Assembly (NCBI GenBank): GCA_022695795.1
Contig: MU404070.1
Span: forward strand, 1-64,000
Origin: Biscogniauxia marginata
Taxonomy: Eukaryota > Ascomycota > Sordariomycetes > Xylariales > Xylariaceae
Direction: 5' to 3'
Length of the DNA stretch: 64,000 nt
In this document: in pieces, positions 12,579-26,611 of the stretch
How positions within the stretch are numbered: the stretch's first letter is position 1
Layout: the number at the start of each line of letters is the position of its first letter
Translations under genes and position numbers: made by a program
Notes under the pieces: model-generated
Told to the model about the DNA's origin: nothing
What the model saw: the letters and a program-made list of their open reading frames with translations, nothing else
The model's database searches: none

Positions 12579-14863
12579 TTTCCCTACAGCCAGAGGTACT
12601 AGTCTATATCAAACAGCTGATTAGTATGTACAGAATTGTGTGTAGAGTATTGGCGGGTGACCAGGGCGGTGTACAACGGCAGTATTGGTTACCTAATTCT
12701 TGGATATGACTCAGAGGTAATCCCCGTTTTACGCAGTAGTTGCCTCTTTTCTAATGAAATCAAAAACTGCAGAGTTCTTACATCTTCATCTTCATGGCCT
12801 ACCGCTGGCAGCTGCGTAACAAGGGCCCGTGAGTGCTGTTCCCCCGTGACCAGGCCCGCGCAACAAGCAGTAATCAGGGTTAGGGTTGTTGGTTAAGGTG
12901 GGGGAGTGTGTGGATGGAGACACTTTAGTTTTCCTACAAGATACCTAGTTTTCTACTACACATATTGTGAATACACACGCCTATCATCTAACGAGGATTT
13001 CCTCGTCTTTCTGGTTAGGCTAGCCCAAGAAGTCGGTTCCAGGACAATTCCCGGCACAGGTACAGACATAGTCGCTTCTTCATCTCTACCTAGAGACGCA
13101 GTATGCTAATGTTAGCCTTTGTGCTGTGTACCTCTTTAGTTGACCGTTAAAGTTAAACCCTTACCCGTTTTGACCGGTTCCCTCTGCATAAATTATACAT
13201 AAATGTAATGCGAGCCTGAGCAAAAGCGGCGAGGTGCGCCAAGCCCGCTCTGTCGTGCGCTATAAACGTGGTAGGTTTTACCTACCTAGTGTAGAACCTG
13301 CGGAAGCTTTGGCTTAAATGTACCAAGACGTAGCCAAGCTAGTTTAAGCTTTTTCCCATGTTTTCTTATCCCTTTCCTTTCTGCACTCTCTTGCGGAATA
13401 CTAAACTAGTAGTTACCTAAGGTATCTAGTATGTACCTACTACCTATCGAACTATGTTAAGTATATTACGTACGTACCTATGTACTAATGTGTAATCCAT
13501 ATAAGTTAACCTTCCACCTTACGTAGTTAATACGAAATCCGTGTTGGAATTGGTGAAATCTTTTCCTCCCAGCTAGCTTATACATTAGGTACCTAAGGTT
13601 AGATCAAGTGGGGGATGAGGGGTTGGGGGATTTCTTCACGGAGATAGATGACAGGGGGGACTCGCCCGAACCGAAGAACTTCTCTCGAAGATACCCGCGA
13701 TCGGTCCCGAGAATAGAGAGGGGGAAGTCCGGGTCGGGTCCGAGCGAGGAAGAAGGGATCCCCCCTTTCCCCCTCTCTCCCTCTCCCCCTTTTTTCTTGT
13801 TTTCCGCTCGCAAGAAGGTTAAACGCGCACGACGGAACATTACGGCTATAGAACCCGTCGATAGATAACACGTGCGTTAATCTAGAAGGTTAAGGTTAAT
13901 GAACATTAGTAGAGAGAGAAAAAAACCCCCCCCCTCTCCCATGTTGGTAAGAAATACAGAGAAAGGGGGCGAGCAAGGGCGGGATACGAAGGTAGGTAAT
14001 ATCATTATAGAAAAAAAGATAGAGACAGTTAGTTAGAAACCCGAAGGGACATATCTGTATATGTATATACCTACGTACATATAACTGCGCGGAGATCACT
14101 GGGTGGTCACGTCCACATGTAAATGGTTATCTACTACATAAGTAGGTACCGAAGACTATACATGTCTGTTCAGGAGAGTCCTTAGGTTGCCGTCTAATAT
14201 ACATAGGTATTGAATATCCCTATTCTGCACAACTGACGGCAATACTTTCTCTCACACTCTCCCCCTCTTGCTGTAAGTATATTGGAATACGTATATTCCA
14301 TATATGTACGGGGGGGCACATACATACCCACGTAGATCAACGAGGACGGAGATCGATCCTGCGACGCATAGTTCATTGTCCGCTCAAGCTGGGCGTGCCT
14401 CATACCATAAAGTTAATAGATGGACATGAACCACTACGTACGTATAGGTGACCCTAGAGAGCCTATACTCTCCCCCCGTTGCCCTGGTTTTATTCGAGAC
14501 CGGTTATGAGGTAAATTTGGTTCACCTCACTATATACCTAAACTCAAGGGGCTGCGAAGACTCGTAAATGACCAAGCTAGGGAAGATACGCAGCGTCTGT
14601 TTAATTGCAAATTGACATATTTCATGTGCAACGAAAGGAAAATATCTATCTCGTTTTCCGCTATAAGTCTAGACCTCCCTTTTTCCTAACATAAAACGGT
14701 TTTTTTATTTTTTTTATAAAAGCCTACAGTCCTAAGCAAGGTAAGCTATTACCGATCCTCGAGGATAACGCCCTACAGAAGAGTAAATCCCAAACCAGCT
14801 TGTTCGTACGTCACAACTAACCTCAATCATGGGAATAGGAGACATTATACCTCTTTGGGCCCT
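12579..14863. other. Gene-poor spacer downstream of the Ies1-like gene
   Basis: No gene recognised. The stretch holds a small telomere-like word (AGGGTTAGGGTT at 12876), homopurine/homopyrimidine stretches near 13740-13800 and 13915-13940, and repeated TAGGTA/TACCTA words. The right end contains the likely 3' UTR of the gene ending at 14864. Confidence 0.55.
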
Positions 14864-16933
14864 TTAGGAACTCTCCGTGCCATCAGATCCATCCATGCCC
14901 AGCAGCGTCTTGTCAACATCGTCAAGTTCTTCATCATCGTCTTTGCCCTCGCCATCCTCCCCACCGCTACCGAGGCCTAGAAGCTCCTTGTCCATGTCAT
15001 CAAGGTCATCAGCATCTTCCATTGTGACGTCGCCGTTGCTGTTACCATTCGCCTTGCCCTTGACGCCCGCTCTCTTGTCCCGACTTCCCATTCCCTCGAG
15101 CTCCATTCGCTCTGGTGAAGCCTCATCCGACGGCCGAGCCGGTACGTGTTTCTTAAACGGTGGTACAACCCCCAATCCTGGCCGACCGTCCCACCGTGCG
15201 AGCCGCCGGTTCGTTCGTCTCAGTGCCGCAGCGTAAGATGTAAACTCCTCACCAAAGTCATCCTCTTCCTTGAAGAGAGGGCAGAGGCCGCCAAAGCCTC
15301 TGTCGCGGAAAACTTCTTTGTCTGGGGGGACCATCCTGTACGCTTCGTCATCGCTGTCCACAAAGGGCTCCGTCATTGATTCTAGGCGATGTTTCGCGCG
15401 GATAATTATGCCCTCCTGCCGGCGGACTTTTCGGGAACGATGATGCTGACGTCGCAATCCACGGTCGAGGATATATTCTACGCGTTGGTTGCGGTTTCGC
15501 TCGACGGCCAATTGGTGTGCGGTGGGAGGCCGCGGCTTACGCGGAACGATACCCTCCAAGACGTGAGGCCCGGAGCCTGCAGGTGACGAGCCCTCGAATA
15601 TCTGGTATTTCAGAGACGCCCCACCTCGCCGTCCCGTACTGTTGGGACCGATGCGAGACAGTGCCCTCGGCGGTGGAGTGGATCGTGTGCTATCTAGATC
15701 CGACTCGTGTTTCGATGGTCGAATCCGCGGAAGTATGGCTGCGGTAGGCCCGTCCTCGGCTACGAGCTTCGCCCGCGAGCCTCGCTTCGCCTGGTGGTCG
15801 GCCATATATGCTTGGTCTGCGGCTATGATCTTGGCTCTGTGACTTTGTTTCTCGCGCCCGAAATCTATTTCTTCCTTCGTGTCGATGTTTTCTGCCTCTT
15901 CCTCCTCCTTGGTCAGCTCGTCCATCCGGGGCACACCCTGATTCGCTACTTCAGTTCCGTAATCAACGCCGGGTCCAAATGGGTTCTCTTCGCAGCCCTC
16001 TTCCGTAAAGTCGGATTCGAGATACTGCCACATCAGCCACAGAAAAGCTCTCGCGCGTGACTTGCTAGAATAGCTGGTTTTCATAATAAGGTCGTGGAAT
16101 TCTCCACCAGCAGGGAAGTGCAGCTCGGCAACGTGGGATGCCTGCTGACAGATGAGGAATATGAGGTTGACGGGGTTGGACCGCGGAGGTAGCTTTTCCT
16201 TAAACTCGGCTAGGTCGTGTGGTTCGGGTCGGTCTTCGGCTGCGCCTTTGAGGATAGACTTCAGGCGCGGGGCATCTTGTAGCTGTTTGTAGGCCGAGGC
16301 ATCTTGGTGAGCTTGTAAGGAAGGGATCGCGTGGTACGTTCGAAGTTGGGCTCGCATCTCCGGGAAGACTATGATTGGAACGATTAGTAGGAGCCCCAAT
16401 CTGGGAGAGGGAGATGAAGCGGGAGGCGGAGAGAAAGAGGAAGAGGGGGGCAACGTACAGTTTAGGGTTGTATTCATCCGGCCAACATTGACCAGCAAGC
16501 AGACCATAGCCATGCTCTTCGCAGCCTCGCGATCACTAAGCAGCTTGTCACGAAGAACCTTGCTGGTCTTGCTGCTTCTCGCCATAGTGTCGATGTACAG
16601 GTCGGCAAAGCTCTGCTTGTCGTCGCTCTTGTCGGCCTCGTAGCTGTTGGTGAAGACCTTGGTGTCATCGTCGAAGACGGCACGGAGGAAGTCGTATTGG
16701 ATGTCTCTTCTCCACAGTGGCTCGCCATCCTCTTTCTTCAGGTGTCTGATCTTGCCGACAACGGAGAATGAACCTCCCGCGGTAGAGGAGGCGCCCGCCT
16801 TGGACTTCCGCTTGCTGCTGGGTCCCGATTCGGGGCCGATCATGCTGGAATCGATGTTGTCGCCCGGTGTGCCGGCTGGACTAGTCCCTCGCGACCAGCG
16901 ACTTTGGTCAGGAGAGCCGTCTCTCGACGCCAT
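14864..16933 (-). CDS. IES1: INO80 chromatin remodeller subunit, Ies1-like
   Basis: Two exons (16933-16459 and 16368-14864) give 659 residues. The 90-nt intron has donor GTACGT, a TACTAATC branch point and acceptor CATAG. It is open in the reading frame, so an unspliced frame also exists, but removal restores the continuous block MNTTLNFFPEMRAQ. A conserved N-terminal region (about 60-210) includes KIRHLKKEDGEPLWRRDIQ, TNSYE and ARSSKTSKVLRDK. A second block (about 230-310) includes NPVNLIFLICQQASHVAE and RARAFLWLMWQYL. The C-terminal half is basic and then very acidic, ending in DDVDKTLLGMDG-like repeats. This matches fungal Ino-eighty subunit 1, a nuclear subunit of INO80. Identity is from memory of the family, so the symbol is moderately sure. 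Confidence 0.75.
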   Translation of the reverse strand: MASRDGSPDQSRWSRGTSPAGTPGDNIDSSMIGPESGPSSKRKSKAGASSTAGGSFSVVGKIRHLKKEDGEPLWRRDIQYDFLRAVFDDDTKVFTNSYEADKSDDKQSFADLYIDTMARSSKTSKVLRDKLLSDREAAKSMAMVCLLVNVGRMNTTLNCTLPPSSSFSPPPASSPSPRLGLLLIVPIIVFPEMRAQLRTYHAIPSLQAHQDASAYKQLQDAPRLKSILKGAAEDRPEPHDLAEFKEKLPPRSNPVNLIFLICQQASHVAELHFPAGGEFHDLIMKTSYSSKSRARAFLWLMWQYLESDFTEEGCEENPFGPGVDYGTEVANQGVPRMDELTKEEEEAENIDTKEEIDFGREKQSHRAKIIAADQAYMADHQAKRGSRAKLVAEDGPTAAILPRIRPSKHESDLDSTRSTPPPRALSRIGPNSTGRRGGASLKYQIFEGSSPAGSGPHVLEGIVPRKPRPPTAHQLAVERNRNQRVEYILDRGLRRQHHRSRKVRRQEGIIIRAKHRLESMTEPFVDSDDEAYRMVPPDKEVFRDRGFGGLCPLFKEEDDFGEEFTSYAAALRRTNRRLARWDGRPGLGVVPPFKKHVPARPSDEASPERMELEGMGSRDKRAGVKGKANGNSNGDVTMEDADDLDDMDKELLGLGSGGEDGEGKDDDEELDDVDKTLLGMDGSDGTESS

Positions 16934-18640
16934 GGCAGCTTGATGTAGTCGCCGACTAGATGGGGAATGCTGATGTGCTACGTTTGCAGATAGCCGCGGA
17001 ATGCGGTGAGTCGGCTGGGTAGTTGATTAGCTGTCACGTTTGACGATTGCGCGGCAGGATTTTCATGAAATAAAGAATGGGTGGATGTTGCCGTGAGACA
17101 TTAGGCGGTAGCAGTGCACTGGTTATTCTTCCATTATTGAAGGATTTTATCCTCTTTTGTTCCAATGAACAGGCATGGGAAATTTGTGGTGCGAGAGCTC
17201 TGAGAAAAGAACAAAAGGAAGGGAGGGAGTTAGTGAGTGCAGACGAGGGAATGAAATGAAGTATGCTCAAATGTCGCGTCACTTCTCACGGTCCCTACAA
17301 ATTAAGCTGTTACTGGCTGTAAAGCTTAACTACAGGGGGGGTTCAGGTCTTCAATGGCGCACCAGTCATTGTTGTATTCCACATGTACTGATCTTACATA
17401 ATGTTGAGCCACAACACAGAGCCCACCTATGGAACACCGTGCAGGTTGGCATACCTAGGTACATAGGTACCTACTTATAGGCACCAACTCATAGGCACCA
17501 GACACCTTACCTTTGCTGCATTGCTTGACTTCGTTAAAACTTGTAGGTTAATGTCGCTGTTTTACGTGTTTGGATTAAAGTTATCATCACATAGCAGTGC
17601 AAAATAAGAAGCCATGATTTGGTAATAGAACACTTTTTTTATTTGGGAATTCTCAGTCCGTCATAAATGGTTCCTGTACTGGTCCACCACAACGCGGAGA
17701 ACCCGAGGGCCTAAAACGGGCTCAGTTGATATCTGCAAAAGCATTATCGTGCGGGCAGATGGAATCTCAGCTTTTCCATATGCCGTTATCATTCATCAGA
17801 GCAGATCCCAGACATACTCTATGCATCTTATGACGTCTGGAACCTGTACCTGCTTACCGAGACGCCGTGATTATTTTTTTTCTCGCGAACCACCGAAATT
17901 ACCATTCTATGTTCATTGCCCTCCGCAGGGTTGATCCCCATGCCGTGGTAAGCCCTCTGAACTAGAGCTCGACCGACCAGAAAAAACCGAGAAATCCACT
18001 TTTGTCTATGAATATGCCGGCAACAAATCCGCGGCCACGCGGTAACGCGCATTACCCCTTCTATGAGAATGCGAGAGGAAAAAGAGATCTCGGGCCCCCT
18101 TCCTAAGGGCAAAAGCAGGAACATCAAAGCAGAGATTATCGTCATCGTCGTAAAGGCGTCGGTCCGCGTGAAAACCAGCATCTTCTATCTGATGATGAAT
18201 ATCTCCAGAGACTCTCTGAGAAAGGCACATATTCTTGGCCTCCAAGCGTCTCATGCAGCTGCTCGTAAATGTAGCCCCCTAGTCTTCTATGGGTATCAAG
18301 TCGTGGGGGTGGGGGGTTAGGGGTGCAGCGTAACAAAGACAAATGCCATCTATCGTATGCCAGAGTTCTATGCTATAGAACTCAAATCTGCCGATCCTAA
18401 CTGGAGGCCGGAACTCGTGTCTGCCGTAGAAGGGTGAAAGTCGGGAAGTATCGAAATGCCAAGGAACAGTTTGTGTAAAGCAACCGAATTTGCAAAGAAA
18501 CAGAAAAGGAAATCGAAAACAGGCCTAAGGGCTAGCGCAGCATATCATCAGTGCGCTCGTCCCAATTCTACTATCGCCAATATTGGGGAAATATTGCGTT
18601 AAGAATGTGGGAATGCCTGGCTGTCATAGCGATGGTAAGT
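16934..18640. other. Intergenic region between the Ies1-like gene and DED1
   Basis: Both flanking genes lie on the minus strand, so this holds the promoter of the Ies1-like gene (left part) and the 3' UTR of DED1 (right part). Overlapping short frames near 17830-18340 were examined. They have no recognisable domain and no plausible splice partners. Confidence 0.55.
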
Positions 18641-20795
<2,155 letters not shown>

Positions 20796-23312
20796 GTTGA
20801 AGATGTCAAGAGGGGCAGGTGGAATTGGGCAGGTGCCTGTTTGTCAATGACGAATTGAGGCGGTAGAAAATTTTTCGTACGGAACCCAGCCGATTAATCT
20901 CTCGCAAAGAACGAATGTGTTCCCTTGAAGAGAAATGAAAGGCAGAGGGGAGGGGGGTAGAAGAAATAGAAAGAGGAATTAGTTATGTGCAGGTGAGTCC
21001 TTCCACGAAAGAACCCAAGGCAAGAATATGTTGGTCGTAGAGAAAAAGGCAGAGGTGCAGACTTTTCCCCGAAAAGAAGATTAAGTGTCTAATCGTCGCT
21101 GCAGCAGCAGGAAAGTTGTGTGATGAAGGGATGCAGGTGACGAAGAGTGGTGCAGACGGGAGCAGATAGCACACGCCTATGTCGTGCCTTCAGAATTCCT
21201 TAACAGAAAAGAAAGCAAAACCAAATCTTTTCAAAGGAAAGAGAAGACCCTCGAAAAAATGCAGATACGTTTGTTTTTTCTTTTTCTCGCAGAAAGAATT
21301 CCCAGGAGAGAGGAGGGGAGAGGATTGATGTGTTGTTGAGGTTGGGTAAGGGAAAGAGATTGTGGGGGGGAGAAGAGATTTAATTTAGATGGGAGGAAAA
21401 AAAAATCGAGGCATCAAGTTTTGAAGGTGCGTCCAAAAAAAAAATCGAGACTTGGTTTAGCGTCTGACTAGCACCTGTCGGCAGCGGGGGGACACCGTGG
21501 GTTGGGGAAAGCTGTTAGTGTTTTCTACGTAATTAACCACGGAATTCTATCTCAGCCACCGGGATTGGTAGGTACTATGATAAACGCTCGCATCTGATAC
21601 GCATCGCTTCCTTGTCAACCACAGCACCCTTTTTTTCCTCCCTGGGGGGTTTTGCCTCTCGAGGTTACGAAAGAGAGAGAAAGAAGAGAAAGATCGAAGA
21701 AAAAAACCGAATGAACTAAATTGCTACGTCCTTACTGGTCCGAACATAATTAGGCCACGTACCAATGGCCACAGTCCGTCTTTTAATTTTTTGCCTACAT
21801 AACACCATGACGTTCCGTCTTTAATACCTCAGTTTTTACAGCATATACCTAGCTAGAGACGGTGGACTGTGCTAGGTTGCATGTAGCTCTCAAGTCACCA
21901 CCGGGCGTTCTTAGGTACTTGTACATCCTCACCTGCATGTATCTCTTTCGTATCGGGGCACAGTACGTACGGTAGACCCTGTATGCATGTGTATCTCCCC
22001 GCAGGCCCTCCTCGTAAGTTTACGTGACTGACTCTTGTTGCTTGCTGCTTGCTGAGCTGAATCAGACTCGACCAGGCAAAATGCATGTGTCTTTTCTGAT
22101 GTGGCAATTTGCCTACAAGTAGCTTCAGGCCGTTTGCATCTGCCTGTCCCGCTCCCTCGAAACAAGTCGGTTTGCGTGCTGTCTACCTACTTACACTAGA
22201 AGCTTCACTACATGCATTCTACACATGGACATACTTCCAGTACTGCCTTTTTCGGTCGTACCGTCATCAGCTTATTGCCACCAAGTCCGGCCCCCACTCG
22301 TGACTTGCTTCTAGGACTGATGTAATGTATGTAGGTAAATACACATCATGTTGAATCATCATCGACAGTGGTGAGAGTAGAAAAGCTCTTAGCCAGCGCC
22401 AGCCTTATTTATGCCTTGGCTGCCAGGTTGGTAGTTAGAGAACACCTACCCTGCTAATGTGAATAAAATAGATTCTGCCAACAGGCCGAGACGAAGGCCT
22501 GCAAGGCTTGCAGCTTCAGACTCTCGCCAGGGGATGGCCAATGTGACTCTGCCGCAACAGATGCTACCGTGCTCCAATAGGATCCCTCCCTGCCAAGTGA
22601 AGAGGTGAGGATCATGCAGTATCTCACCGCCCACGTTTGGGCTCCGACAAGAGGAAAATTCCTCTCTGTAGTGTACACCGCCGGCAGGCTGGTCTGAGTT
22701 CTGATTCGCCCCTGATAGCTCTATACGGAGTAGAAGTGACGACAACTGGGCACCCACAAGAGACACATCCCCACCACCTTGGCACCTGCGACGCCGGGGG
22801 AAAGTCCCCTACATTGCAAGAGCCTCTCATAAACTACGGTTATGGTCCTACATATGAAGCCTGGCTGCTCTTGCAATCATCCATCCACTCTTCAAGTGAA
22901 ATATACGACAGCTGAAGGTGTCGTTGATCGTGTTGATACGTCGGGGCTCTATTAGGGAGCCCCCCTACTTTGTCAGCACTTGAGCAGGGCACGGGCAGAG
23001 CACGGGCAGGCCGAGCTGCTAGAAACACTTATTTAGTGCGAGTTGTTGCATCGATGCTATCGTCTCGTCCCAACAGCTGTCAACAGATTTGACTTGTGCC
23101 GAGCCTTACAGCGTCGTATGATATCTAACTTAGACAACTCATAAACTCTCAATCCAACTTGGCACACTTAGCCGAGAACTTAGTAGAGCTTCATACTAAT
23201 CGTCAGTTCGTGATCATGCCGACGACTGGTCTGTTAGCTGCTATCTGTTTGGTTTCTTCACCCAACATGAGGTCCTAATGTACACGTGCAGCTATGGGGG
23301 CAGCCTCTCTCC
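20796..23312. other. DED1 upstream region and spacer, no gene seen
   Basis: The part next to 20796 is rich in purine/pyrimidine runs (about 20930-21700) and probably holds the DED1 promoter and a long 5' leader. The remainder to 23312 contains only short frames without coding character. The last bases hold the PRE1 3' UTR. Confidence 0.55.
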
Positions 23313-24039
23313 TCATGCACACTTGACTACCTTGTCATCGTTGAATTCAATATCCCGAACACCGTCCTTAGTCACCGCCTTGACCGTCATGCCCTTGAAG
23401 TCGATAGGCAGACGCCTCTTGAGCTCGTCGGTGCACATCTCGAGCACCTTGATGCCCTGAACAAGCGTCATGTCTGGGTGGTGGTGCTTGTCTAGGATAG
23501 AGAGGCAGTAATATTGGGCATAGCCATGGGCGGCGTAGGGTACAGGTGCTAGGGCGGCTAGGTAGTCTAGCCAGAACAAGCTGGGCTTGTGGGTGATGGG
23601 ATCGACACCTCCTAGCAGTAGGTTGACGTTGTACGGCTTCCGTGATCTTAGACTCGACGCGAGCTCGCCTCGGACGTAGTGTGCAAGGGCCGAAGGAGAC
23701 AAGTCGGACTCGTTTCGCATCGAGTAGAGCTGTGCATTTGCTTGGATGTATTCCGAGAATTGGACTGCTTGCGGTCAGTGTTGGCTCAGGTGGTTCCCCG
23801 CATCCGACGTACTTGTGTCTCCAGCTTCTCCGGAAAATGCGACCAGCGTGTGCTTGTTCAGCTGTCTCGTCTTGTCGTCGGAAGCTTTGAGGATAGTAGC
23901 ACCTCGCATGGCAGCTTTCGAGGCCGCAATCAAGGTGAAGTCCTTGCCTGTGATTCCCAGTAACACCTCCCTGGAGTTATCATGTTTAGCCTACACACCG
24001 GCAAGCGCCCGAAAGATGTAGGCATATTATATCTTACAT
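23313..24039 (-). CDS. PRE1: 20S proteasome subunit beta-4 (PRE1/PSMB2)
   Basis: Three exons: 24039-24038 (only the bases AT), 23970-23813 and 23764-23313. They total 203 residues, near the usual 198-205. Intron 1 (67 nt, donor GTAAGA, acceptor CTCCAG) splits the start codon AT/G, giving MEVLLGITGKDF. Intron 2 (48 nt, GTACGT...GCAG) restores GDTIQFSEYIQAN. Recognisable words: ASDDKTRQLNKHTL, FSGEAGD, YIQANAQLYSMRNE, RSRKPYNVNLLLGG, YAAHGYA and MPIDFKG-like RLPIDFKGMTVK. As in the family there is no propeptide and no catalytic Thr1, so this is a structural beta subunit of the core particle. It is divergent from RRP9 across about 410 bp. Confidence 0.93.
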
Positions 24040-24450
24040 ATTGGCAGATTGAATTTGGTGTTGAGCTGTTGAAAAGGTTGTTTGGGGGGGGAAGAGGGCG
24101 CTGCCGTGTGCTTCGGTTGTACGTATCTCTCTTGACGAAGCCTGGACGCGCAAGGTAACTACAGCCTGGTCAGCCTCACAAGAAGCTCCGGGCAAGTTAA
24201 GGTACAAGTAGGTACGTACCTACACGCAGGTCGGTGATCGGAGCATCAGAGACACAAGCCACACAAGATTCCATCTGCTACGCCCCACTACCTTTTTTTT
24301 GCGGGACCCTTGCCAATTGAGCTTGTCCCGCAACTTTTTTTTTTTTTTTGCAGCATCGAAGACGACGACGACTCTTTTCTAGGCAAATTTCCTGCCAGCC
24401 AAGGCGACGAGCACGCGCCTGCGTAGAAAGCTCGAACAACGTACGCCAAT
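24040..24450. promoter_or_regulatory. Shared divergent promoter region PRE1 / RRP9
   Basis: A 411-bp interval separates the two divergent start codons. It contains T-tracts at about 24293-24300 and 24336-24349. No match to the yeast proteasome-associated element GGTGGCAAA was seen. The promoter role is inferred from layout only. Confidence 0.5.
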
Positions 24451-26611
24451 ATGTCGTCGTCCTTTTTCACAGTCCCTGGCAAAAAGCGGAAGAGGGCACC
24501 TGTTGTCGAAGCACCCAAGAAACGAGTAGCCAATTCCAAGTCCAAGTCTAAGTCAACTTCGCAAAATCCACCCGCGCCCAGAAAACGAGTCGAACAACAG
24601 GACGACGAGATATCAAGTGGATCTGAAAGCGACGATGGCGGTCAAGGAGACGAAATTCCCCAGTCCGATTCCGATTCCGACTCTGAGGGCGAGGAGCAGA
24701 CGGCCGCGGAGAGGAGACTGGCCCTTGCGGAAAGATACTTGGAGAACGTTCGGGAGGAGGTAGCCGAAGTTGGCTTCGATGCTGAGGAAATAGATCGAGA
24801 CTTGATTGCCGAGCGCCTCGGCGAGGATGTGTCGGAGTCAAAGGGCAAGGTCTACAAGAGGATTGCTTCAGAACTAGCCTTCGACCGAGCATCACATTCG
24901 CTGTTCCGCGCGAATACCTTCACCACCACTTCGATTGCAACATGTCCACCTTATGCTTATACCGTCCATAAAGATAGGGTCCTCATAAAATGGAAACTCC
25001 AGGACTTACCTGCCAATCAATACCCACAAACTACCAAAAAGAAACCGAAGAGGATAGCGCCCCCCCGCCGGAAACCGATAAAAGTTGCAATCTTTAAGGG
25101 AAACCTGAAAAAGGCGAAGGATAAGAACTACAAAGGCCATGTTGGGGAAATACTCTGTGTTGCTGCCTCGGAAAATGGGAAATACGTCGTAACCGGAGGT
25201 GCTGACAAGCGCCTCATCGTTCACGATGCCAAATCATTGAGGCCCCTACGAGTCTTCACGCACCACCGCGACGCTGTAACTAGTCTTGGTGAGCATTCTA
25301 TCGATATTCCATTGGGTTACCCCAGGCGCTCACAGAAGAAACAGCATTCCGTCGAGGCACGAACCAACTTTACTCGGCTTCCCGTGACCGGACAGTGAAG
25401 GTGTGGAGTATAGACAATCTAGCATATGGTTCGTATCCTAACATCCCATCTATGGATCCCAACATCTTTGATTAATTCAACATATGGATCTACCTATTTC
25501 GTAAACGATACTAACAGGTGTTATAGTACGTGTCCATTACCTATTCTCGAGTCTCTCGCTCCTATTTCATATCAGTGCTTGAGGACGCTAGGACTAGAAG
25601 CAATCCTATTTGCGGAGACGAGATATTAACGCGTAGTAGGTAGAGACTTTATACGGCCATGCAGATGAGGTGGTTGATATCGATGCTCTCGCCCTCGAGA
25701 GATGCGTTACAGTAGGGGCTCGAGACAGGACGGCTCGCTGTGAGTAACAAATGGGACTTTCAGTTCTCAAATACCCCAAATTTTGGTAGGCGTAGCGATT
25801 ACTGACTCGAAGTACTATAGTGTGGAAAGTTGTCGAAGAGACGCAGTTAGTTTTCCGTGGTGGCGCGGTGGATAAGAAGCCTAAGCCAGGCATAGATCCA
25901 AAATCCCTAGCTCATGAGGGCAGCATGGATTGCGTTGCCATGATAGATGAAGAATGCTTCGTCACAGGATCGGATAATGGCAGTATATCCCTCTGGAGCT
26001 TACAAAAAAAGAAGCCCCTATATACCATATCCCAGGCACACGGATTCAATCCGCCTTTGCGTCCAACGGAGGCATCTGCCGAGGAAAATCCGGATCCGAA
26101 ATGCGTGCCCCCGCCGCAGCCACGTAACATCACTGCCTTGCGGACACTCCCGTACTCAGACCTCATTTTCAGTGGAAGCTGGGATGGATATATCCGAGTC
26201 TGGAGGTTAGGCGACGACAAAAAGACCCTTGAACCCGTGGGGATCCTTAGTAAACCCAGCGGGAGCACTGATCACCAACTGAACGGCGTCTCTGGGGCTG
26301 ACTCCGACGACGATGACGAGGGTGAGGAAGAGGCTAATGGCGTAAATGGGACCAGTCCGGCGCCGTTTCAAATCAAGGGCGTCGTCAACGACATCGCCCT
26401 CTTTGAGAGGGGGGACCGTGGTAAGGACGGGCTATGCGTAGTCGTAGCAGTAGGAAAAGAACACAAGCTCGGCCGGTGGCTGAGGGTGAACAAGGGTAGA
26501 AACGGCGCCGTGGTCTTCGAGGTCCCGAGAGTAAAAAGGGCCAAGGCGCAACCACTACAAGATAAAAACGGCGAAGACGACAAGAAGTCGTCGAAAGACA
26601 AGGAGACATGA
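24451..26611 (+). CDS. RRP9: U3 snoRNP WD40 protein RRP9 (U3-55K)
   Basis: The preferred model has five exons: 24451-25288, 25345-25428, micro-exon 25518-25525, 25640-25739 and 25821-26611, giving 606 residues. A four-exon model with one 215-nt intron (25429-25643) gives 602 residues but drops a valine expected in the AY-VETL-GH word. The N-terminus is basic (KKRKR, SKSKSKS) then acidic. Next comes the Rrp9 helical word AERRLALAERYLENVREEV and EIDRDLIAERL, then WD40 blades including GHVGEILCVAAS, GGADKRLIVHD, SASRDRTVKVWS, VGARDRTARLWK and FSGSWDGYIRVWRL. Rrp9 binds the U3 snoRNA B/C motif and acts in nucleolar 18S rRNA processing. The C-terminus is Lys/Asp-rich. Only the exon 2-3 junction is uncertain. 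Confidence 0.9.

Noticed and set aside
12876..12887. Telomere-like word AGGGTTAGGGTT in the spacer
   Set aside because: Fewer than two clean TTAGGG units. Too short to call an interstitial telomere.
13599..13871. Overlapping frames on both strands near 13.6-13.9 kb
   Set aside because: They arise from a purine/pyrimidine-rich stretch and show no domain.
17828..18254. Overlapping minus-strand open frames between the Ies1-like gene and DED1
   Set aside because: No recognisable domain, no consistent frame across them and no plausible splice sites.
22446..22915. Open frames on both strands upstream of PRE1
   Set aside because: Overlapping frames with random-looking composition and no family resemblance.
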